The notes below the pieces were generated by a model. The model made no database searches. It was not told the origin of the DNA and was given only the letters and a program-made list of their open reading frames with translations. 64,000 bases of DNA from Nonomuraea rubra (GTDB lineage: Bacteria; Actinomycetota; Actinomycetes; Streptosporangiales; Streptosporangiaceae). The position numbers were made by a program, and so were the translations under genes. The stretch covers positions 2,339,001 to 2,403,000 of the forward strand of contig NZ_JACHMI010000001.1 of NCBI RefSeq assembly GCF_014207985.1, read 5' to 3'. Positions 59,556-64,000 of this stretch are shown one piece after another (the stretch's first letter is position 1; each line of letters opens with the position of its first letter).

Positions 59556-60974
59556 TTACAGGTGGGCTTGCAACAGGATGTGGGACACGACGTCGGCGGC
59601 CGAGTAGTCGTCGGGCAGGCCGTCGAGGAAGCCGGTGTCCTGGCCCAGGGTCAGCAGGGGCGGTTCCGCGTAGCCGCCGGCGCGGTGCTGGCCGAGCCCG
59701 ATCGCGGCCAGCAGGCCGTTGCACAGGCAGCGGCGGCCGTCGGCCTCCTCGGCCGGGCGGCCCTTGCGCACGTAGACGTCCACCGGCTCGGCGGCGCAGC
59801 GGTAGCCGACCGAGCCGTCCCCCTTCTCGTACGGTGTCCGCAGGTAGCCCAGGTCGCACAGGCGGGGCCGGGTCTCGTACACGTCCTGCTCCGACAGCGT
59901 CCCCGGCACGGCGGCGACCTTGAACGGGAACCCGGTGGGCGAGGCCCGCGGATCGTTGCGCACCAGCCCGGCCTGCCTGCGCAGCCGCCGGCGCAGCACC
60001 GGATCGAGCCCGGACTCGCGGCACAGTGCGAACGCCGACCCCACCTGGATCCCGTCGGCGCCCGCCGCCAGGGCCCGCTCCAGGCCGCCGGGAGTGCCGT
60101 ACCCGCCGGCCAGCCAGAACGGCAGCCCGAGCGCGGCCACCTTGGCCAGGTCGGCCTCGTCGCGCGGCCCGTACACCGGCTCGCCCGCCGCGTCGAGCAC
60201 CGTCCGGCCGCGCGGCGGCGCGCTGTGGCCGCCCGCGACCGGCGTCTCGATCACGAACCCGTCGGGCCTCGTCAGGGGAGCGCGGGCCAGGTACGCGGCC
60301 AGCACGTGCGACGACACGATCGCCAGGAGCCGGGGCCTGGGCAGCGGCCCGAGCCGGCGGCCGAGCAGCGCCACCGGGTCGATCCCCGCCGTGTGCCCCT
60401 CGCCGTCCGCCACGGCGACCGAGATCCGGCCGGGACGCTGCCCGGCCAGGTCGTCGAGCAGGCGCGGGATCTCCGCCGGGATGCCCGCGCCCATCAGCAC
60501 GTAGTCGGCTCCGGCCAGCATCGCGCCGTAGGCGGCGGCGGGCGTGGCGAGCTGGATCTTCTCCAGGTAGTTGACGCCGACGGGGCCCTCGTGCCCCTCC
60601 TTGGCGAGGAACACCTCGGCGAAGTTGGCGACCACGGTCAGCTCGTCGCCCGCGCGGCTGCCGCGCAGGCCGAGCCTGGGCACCGGCCGGTACGGGACAC
60701 CCTCGGCGGTGCCGCCCGGCACGAAGTAGCGGCCGAGCACCCGCTCGGCGATCCCGGGCACGGGGAAGCTCGCCAGCGCGCGGCGCAGGTCGCCGCCGGG
60801 GTCGCCGAGCTGCAGCCGCCTGGCCAGGGTGACGTCCAGCGCGGTGCCCGACACCACGCCGAGCTGGCCGGTCATCGCGACGGCCCGCGCCAGCCGCCAC
60901 CCGGACACCCCCACGCCCATCCCGCCCTGGATCAGTACCGGCCGGGTCCTCGGCCCGCTGGTCGGATCAGCCAC
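59556..60974 (-). CDS. Nitronate monooxygenase-like flavoprotein
   Basis: A 472-aa FMN-dependent TIM-barrel protein of the 2-nitropropane dioxygenase/PfaD group. Motifs are LIQGGMGVGVSGWRLARAVA, MLAGADYVLMGAGIPAEIP, the catalytic-His block TPVAGGHSAPPRGR and the phosphate loop LAGGYGTPGGLERALAAGADGIQVG. A Cys-rich C-terminus (RRCLCNGLL) extends beyond the usual 320-380 aa. GTG 60974 overlaps the nitroreductase stop by 8 bp. It may detoxify nitro compounds or nitronates formed under nitrate respiration. Confidence 0.85.
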   Translation of the reverse strand: MADPTSGPRTRPVLIQGGMGVGVSGWRLARAVAMTGQLGVVSGTALDVTLARRLQLGDPGGDLRRALASFPVPGIAERVLGRYFVPGGTAEGVPYRPVPRLGLRGSRAGDELTVVANFAEVFLAKEGHEGPVGVNYLEKIQLATPAAAYGAMLAGADYVLMGAGIPAEIPRLLDDLAGQRPGRISVAVADGEGHTAGIDPVALLGRRLGPLPRPRLLAIVSSHVLAAYLARAPLTRPDGFVIETPVAGGHSAPPRGRTVLDAAGEPVYGPRDEADLAKVAALGLPFWLAGGYGTPGGLERALAAGADGIQVGSAFALCRESGLDPVLRRRLRRQAGLVRNDPRASPTGFPFKVAAVPGTLSEQDVYETRPRLCDLGYLRTPYEKGDGSVGYRCAAEPVDVYVRKGRPAEEADGRRCLCNGLLAAIGLGQHRAGGYAEPPLLTLGQDTGFLDGLPDDYSAADVVSHILLQAHL

Positions 60975-61977
60975 GCCGGGCCTCCCGCAGGTCGACGACC
61001 TCGGACACCGGCCGCCGCGGCACCTCCGCGACCGCCGGCCCGTAGCCGAACCTGGCCAGCATCTGCACGTGCCCGAACGGCCCTGGGCGGTCGCCGCGGT
61101 GCTGCGGGGCGCGCAGGTCCAGCGGCTGGCTGAACAGCGACGCCGCCACGCCGTGCGCGGTCGCGGTGAGCAGCACGCGCTGCAGCGCCTGCCCGGCACG
61201 CAGCCAGTCCCGCGGCCCGTCCTGCCGGGTGAACAGGGCCGCCAGCCGCGGCTCCCTCTCGAAGTCGGCGTCCGGCCGGGCGGCGCCGGGGGCGAAGTCC
61301 CGCAGGGGTGGCGCGCCGCGTACCGGGCGCGGGCCGAAGGCGTGCTCGGGCACGCCGTCGGAGCGCACGCCCGAGCCGGTCCATCGGGCCAGCTCGGCCC
61401 GGTAAGACTCGTCGGCGGCCAGCGTGTCCTCGGCCGCGCCCACCATGTCGAGCACCCGCCGCGCCGCCCTGCCCGTCACCGGCACCAGCGTCGCGCGTTC
61501 GGCGTGGGCGGCGTGGACCAGCTTGACGAAGACGTCCCGGGGCAGCGGCTGCCCGTCGAACGGGAACCGGTTCGTGCGCCGGTGCGGGATCATCTCGTAC
61601 AGCAGGCGCTCGCCGGCCTCCGGCGGCTCCCCCGGCACGGCGCGCACGGTGGCCAGCAGGTCGGGGCGCTCGCCCGGATCGGGCAGGGCCGTGACGCGGG
61701 CGTCGTGGCCGGTCATCCGGAGCGCCAGCCTGAGGTTGAACAGCGCGGCCCCGCAGCTGATGCCGAGCCCGCGGCCCATCGGGTCCGTGACGATCAGCAA
61801 CCGGTCGAGGTCCGCGTACAGCTCCATGGTGGCGTCGTCGACCCGGCGGAAGCGCCAGGGCTGGGTGTTGTGCACGGACGGCGCGGCCACGGCGGCGGAC
61901 ACCGCCCTGCGCACCCCGGCACGCGTCGCGAACGGCGGCGCGCCGGGCGGATCGGTCACGGGAACATGAGCAGACAT
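60967..61977 (-). CDS. Acg-family nitroreductase-like protein
   Basis: A 336-aa protein of the Acg/Rv2032 group, a nitroreductase-fold family with a lid that covers the flavin site. SVHNTQPWRFRR opens the fold, and the second half has QALQRVLLTATAHGVAASLFSQPLDL. In mycobacteria the family is part of the DosR dormancy regulon. Here the gene has a DosR-like cassette placed exactly as in front of narG. Confidence 0.85.
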   Translation of the reverse strand: MSAHVPVTDPPGAPPFATRAGVRRAVSAAVAAPSVHNTQPWRFRRVDDATMELYADLDRLLIVTDPMGRGLGISCGAALFNLRLALRMTGHDARVTALPDPGERPDLLATVRAVPGEPPEAGERLLYEMIPHRRTNRFPFDGQPLPRDVFVKLVHAAHAERATLVPVTGRAARRVLDMVGAAEDTLAADESYRAELARWTGSGVRSDGVPEHAFGPRPVRGAPPLRDFAPGAARPDADFEREPRLAALFTRQDGPRDWLRAGQALQRVLLTATAHGVAASLFSQPLDLRAPQHRGDRPGPFGHVQMLARFGYGPAVAEVPRRPVSEVVDLREARRG

Positions 61978-62007
61978 GCACCCAAGATCTCGTGATCCGC
62001 CACGCCC

Positions 62008-62050
62008 GAGGCAGGGACCAAAGTCCTTCAGAACAGGCCCGATGGACCCG
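62008..62050 (-). promoter_or_regulatory. Two-palindrome DosR-like promoter cassette of the nitroreductase gene
   Basis: On the minus strand the box AAGGACTTTGGTCCCT (62028-62013) and the partner GGTCC-ATC-GGGCC (62048-62036) copy the nar cassette. The box centre is 43.5 nt from the ATG at 61977, the same as for narG. 36 of 43 positions match the nar copy. Confidence 0.7.
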
Positions 62051-62180
62051 TGCGCGTGCCGGCCGCGTGCCGGCCGCGTGCCGGGCGCTCAGGCCGGCGA
62101 GGCGGCCGCGGGCCGGCGCTCAGGCCGGCGCGGTGCCGGCGGCGGGGAGAGCGAGGCGGGCACGGGCCGGGTGCTCAGGT
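62050..62180. repeat. Degenerate GC-rich repeats around a gene end
   Basis: CGTGCCGGCCG-type 11-bp units run near 62051-62085. Then three degenerate copies of a unit containing GCGCTCAGGCCGGCG follow, at about 62085-62100, 62120-62135 and 62168-62183. The last overlaps the stop codon of the minus-strand gene at 62175. Confidence 0.55.
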
Positions 62181-62747
62181 CAGCGCGGCGCCGGCCTGGT
62201 CCTGGACGCGGCCGGCGGCGGGCAGGCCGGCCTGGTCGGGGACCACCTTGGGCAGGGCGCGCAGCCATCCCTCCAGGTCGGCGGGCCACCACCGCCCGGC
62301 CGCCAGCCGCCCCAGCTCCTGCGCGACCGCGGCCGACGAGGCGCCCACCGGCACCACCCGCACGGGCGCCGCCCCCGCCAGCACCCCCAGCCACCAGTGC
62401 CGCCACGTCTGGGTCAGCTCGTCGGGCTCCAGCACCAGGTAGTAGTCGGGCAGCACCAGCCGACCGGCCCGCAGCTCGCCCAGCGCCTGCTCGATGGCCA
62501 CTTCGAGAGCGCCCACCACGCCGGTGCCGTCGAAGTAGCCGGCCCACGCCGCCGCCACCCCGGCCAGCGGGTCGGCGTCGTGCACGACGTACGTGGCCGC
62601 CGACCGCCCTGCGAGCTCCATCACCTCGGCCGCGCCGCGCTCGCCCCGGACGATGGCCCGCACGTTGTGCAGCTGGTCCAGCCCCGCGACCACTCCGGCG
62701 GCGCCGTCCCCCGCCACCACGACCACCGTACTGCTCAAACGCCGCAT
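62175..62747 (-). CDS. Protein of unknown function
   Basis: A 190-aa protein rich in Val, Ala and Gly that begins RRLSSTVVVVAGDGAAGVVAGLDQLHNVRAIVRGERGAAEVMELAG and looks like a Rossmann-like alpha/beta protein. YFDGTGVVGALEVAIEQALGEL, the Trp-rich TWRHWWLGVLAG and the ending are distinctive. No family recognised. The start ATG at 62747 is leaderless. Confidence 0.68.
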   Translation of the reverse strand: MRRLSSTVVVVAGDGAAGVVAGLDQLHNVRAIVRGERGAAEVMELAGRSAATYVVHDADPLAGVAAAWAGYFDGTGVVGALEVAIEQALGELRAGRLVLPDYYLVLEPDELTQTWRHWWLGVLAGAAPVRVVPVGASSAAVAQELGRLAAGRWWPADLEGWLRALPKVVPDQAGLPAAGRVQDQAGAALT

Positions 62748-62754
62748 ATCGGGC

Positions 62755-62760
62755 AGTTTA
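62755..62760 (-). promoter_or_regulatory. -10 element of the 190-aa gene, probably leaderless
   Basis: On the minus strand TAAACT (62760-62755) is followed by 7 nt and the ATG at 62747. This is the same TANNNT-N7-start layout seen at 10840, 18680 and 24165. Confidence 0.45.
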
Positions 62761-62794
62761 CCGCCGGGCCCGTTCGTCGGTCAGACTGATGACC

Positions 62795-63127
62795 ATGGCG
62801 ATGACGTACGAACTCGGCGAGATCATGGCGGAACGGCAGATCGAGGCCGTGACCGCGGACGGCGCCCGCAGCCAGGTGACGGTCAGGTTCGGCAGGCCGC
62901 GCCCCGACGAGCTGAGCACGAGCGGCGACTGGTGCTGCCCGCACCAGATCGTGGGCCTGGGGGAGGAGGGCGTGGGCGCGTCGTTCGGCGTGGACTCGCT
63001 GCAGGCCCTCCTGCTGAGCGTGTACAAGGTGCGGCTGAAGCTGGGCGAGCGGGCGGCGGCCGCGGCCGTCCGGCTCGACTGGCTGGGACAGCCGGATCTC
63101 GGCATGGAAATCGTGCCGCGCTTCTGA
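62795..63127 (+). CDS. DUF6968-like small protein
   Basis: About 110 aa. The order MTYELGEIMAERQI...VTVRFGRPRPDE...GDWCCPHQIVGLGEEGVGASFGVDSLQALLLSVYKVRLKL resembles the DUF6968 group, of unknown function. WCCPHQI with two cysteines and a histidine may bind metal. ATG 62795 is chosen, with ATGs at 62789 and 62801 as alternatives; the long open frame upstream is not coding in character. Confidence 0.7.
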   Translation: MAMTYELGEIMAERQIEAVTADGARSQVTVRFGRPRPDELSTSGDWCCPHQIVGLGEEGVGASFGVDSLQALLLSVYKVRLKLGERAAAAAVRLDWLGQPDLGMEIVPRF

Positions 63128-63196
63128 GTCACACTTTCGCGGTGCGGGGGGTCAAGGCGATGAAGACCTCGAAAACGCACCACGAAGGAGCATCCG

Positions 63197-63538
63197 ATGA
63201 ACCTCGCCTACACCATCGTCACCGTCCTGGCCGCCCTCTGGGTGGGCTTCTCGGCCCTGTCGGTCTTCATCCACGCCAAGTGGGTCGTGGAGCCCCTGGC
63301 CGAGTACGGCGTCGCCCGCCGCTGGTGGCCGTGGCTCGGCGCCGCCAAGGCCGCCGGATCGCTGGGCCTGCTGGCGGGGCTGTTCGTGCCGGTGATCGGC
63401 GTCCTGGCCACGATCGGCCTGGTGCTCTACTTCACGGGCGCCGTCGTCACCGTCGCCAGGGCCCGCTCGTACGCCCACCTCCCGTTCCCCCTGCTGTACC
63501 TGGCTCCGGTGGTGGGCGCGTTCCTGCTCGGAGTATGA
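63197..63538 (+). CDS. DoxX-like membrane protein
   Basis: A 113-aa protein with four membrane segments (IVTVLAALWVGFSALSVF, WWPWLGAAKAAGSLGLLAGL, VIGVLATIGLVLYFTGAVV, LLYLAPVVGAFLLGV), as in the DoxX-like family linked to redox stress. GAAGGAG lies before ATG 63197. It overlaps the next gene by 4 bp (ATGA). Confidence 0.82.
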   Translation: MNLAYTIVTVLAALWVGFSALSVFIHAKWVVEPLAEYGVARRWWPWLGAAKAAGSLGLLAGLFVPVIGVLATIGLVLYFTGAVVTVARARSYAHLPFPLLYLAPVVGAFLLGV

Positions 63539-64000
63539 AGGAACCCGTGATGCTTCCTCCTGTGCCCAAGCTCGACGTCCACCACGACATCCCCGAACCG
63601 CTGACCTACGCGGGGCCGTGCCCGGGCGGTGAGGTCGGTGCCGCGTACGTACGCTGGCCCGACGGCCACCGCTCGGTCCTGACCCGGGGGCCCGACGTGC
63701 GCCACCTGCTGGAGGTTGCGCGGGCGGCGGGCATCCCGGCGCCGGCGTACGAGCTGGTCAGCTCGCCGGTGATCGTGCAGGAGCTGCTGCCCGGCACGAT
63801 CTCCCGCGTGCCGTCGGAGGCGACGGTGCGGCACATGGTCGAGATCAACGCCCGCTGCCGCGGCCTGCTCGCCGGCCGCGCCGACCTGCCGCCGCACCGC
63901 CTCCACCTGCGCGACGATGGGCCCGGCTACTGCCTGCACGGCTCGCTGCGCACGTACGACAGCCGGACCCGTCACCTGCTCGACCAGGTCGAGGAGATCG
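63535..64000 (+). CDS. Aminoglycoside-phosphotransferase-like protein (partial, cut by window end)
   Basis: The ATG at 63535 overlaps the DoxX-like stop, and the frame stays open to the last base (155 codons). Residues 35-95 follow the N-lobe of APH/choline-kinase folds: GAAYVRWPDGHRSVLTRGPDV, then HLLEVARAAGIPAPAYELV, then VIVQELLPGTISRVPSEATV, the hinge block. The catalytic Asp and DFG-like motifs would lie beyond the window, so the activity cannot be judged. Confidence 0.7.
   Translation, partial: MKEPVMLPPVPKLDVHHDIPEPLTYAGPCPGGEVGAAYVRWPDGHRSVLTRGPDVRHLLEVARAAGIPAPAYELVSSPVIVQELLPGTISRVPSEATVRHMVEINARCRGLLAGRADLPPHRLHLRDDGPGYCLHGSLRTYDSRTRHLLDQVEEI

Overview
The window is about 72% GC with strong third-position GC bias, GTG and TTG starts, and an Lsr2, an AfsR-type regulator, an ECF41 sigma factor and CBM13/GH95 secreted enzymes. 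This points to a filamentous actinomycete, most like the Streptosporangiaceae (for example Nonomuraea); the genus is an inference and cannot be fixed from the sequence alone. No rRNA, tRNA, CRISPR array or transposase was seen.

Region 1 (1-24.8 kb) looks like a biosynthetic gene cluster of a kind I do not recognise. Its peptide machinery is almost fully split into single-domain proteins: three carrier domains (1184-1414, the end of 8936-10735, and 23873-24112), a stand-alone adenylation protein, a stand-alone condensation protein with a vestigial carrier domain, an A-PCP didomain and a divergent acyl-AMP ligase. Around these sit a FemAB/BioF2-like acyltransferase, an ATP-grasp ligase, an MFS exporter, an aldehyde dehydrogenase, a SIS-BtpA-aminotransferase-2OG oxygenase-LLM flavoprotein block, and an aldose epimerase-cupin-GNAT-radical SAM-glycosyltransferase block. 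A 611-residue protein of unknown function, possibly caspase-fold, lies in the middle. A LexA paralogue closes the region. The likely product is a small, tailored, glycosylated peptide or aminoacyl compound.

Region 2 (24.9-48.7 kb) is an accessory chromosomal stretch. It holds a secreted EEP-family phosphatase/nuclease, an AfsR-like regulator, a membrane protein, a secreted GH95 fucosidase and a DUF4331-TPR-NicO metal-handling operon. Next come two secreted paralogues with palindromes inside their promoters, an ABC exporter, an SGNH hydrolase-TetR pair divergent from an NmrA-like reductase, and an ECF41 sigma factor with a probable target promoter next door. A CBM13 pectate lyase with LacI-type operators and a membrane protein of unknown function complete the stretch.

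Region 3 (49-64 kb) starts with Lsr2 and a cytochrome P450. It then holds an anaerobic-nitrate unit: narG-narH-narJ-narI, a 167-aa membrane protein, a small recombinase-N-domain-like protein and narK. These are tightly packed and end at a strong hairpin. Facing them are a nitronate monooxygenase-like flavoprotein and an Acg-type nitroreductase. The nar operon and the nitroreductase gene carry nearly identical 43-bp promoter cassettes, each with a DosR-like palindrome placed at exactly the same distance from the start codon. This implies one shared hypoxia/NO-type regulon. The window ends in small genes (DUF6968-like, DoxX-like) and a truncated aminoglycoside-phosphotransferase-like gene.
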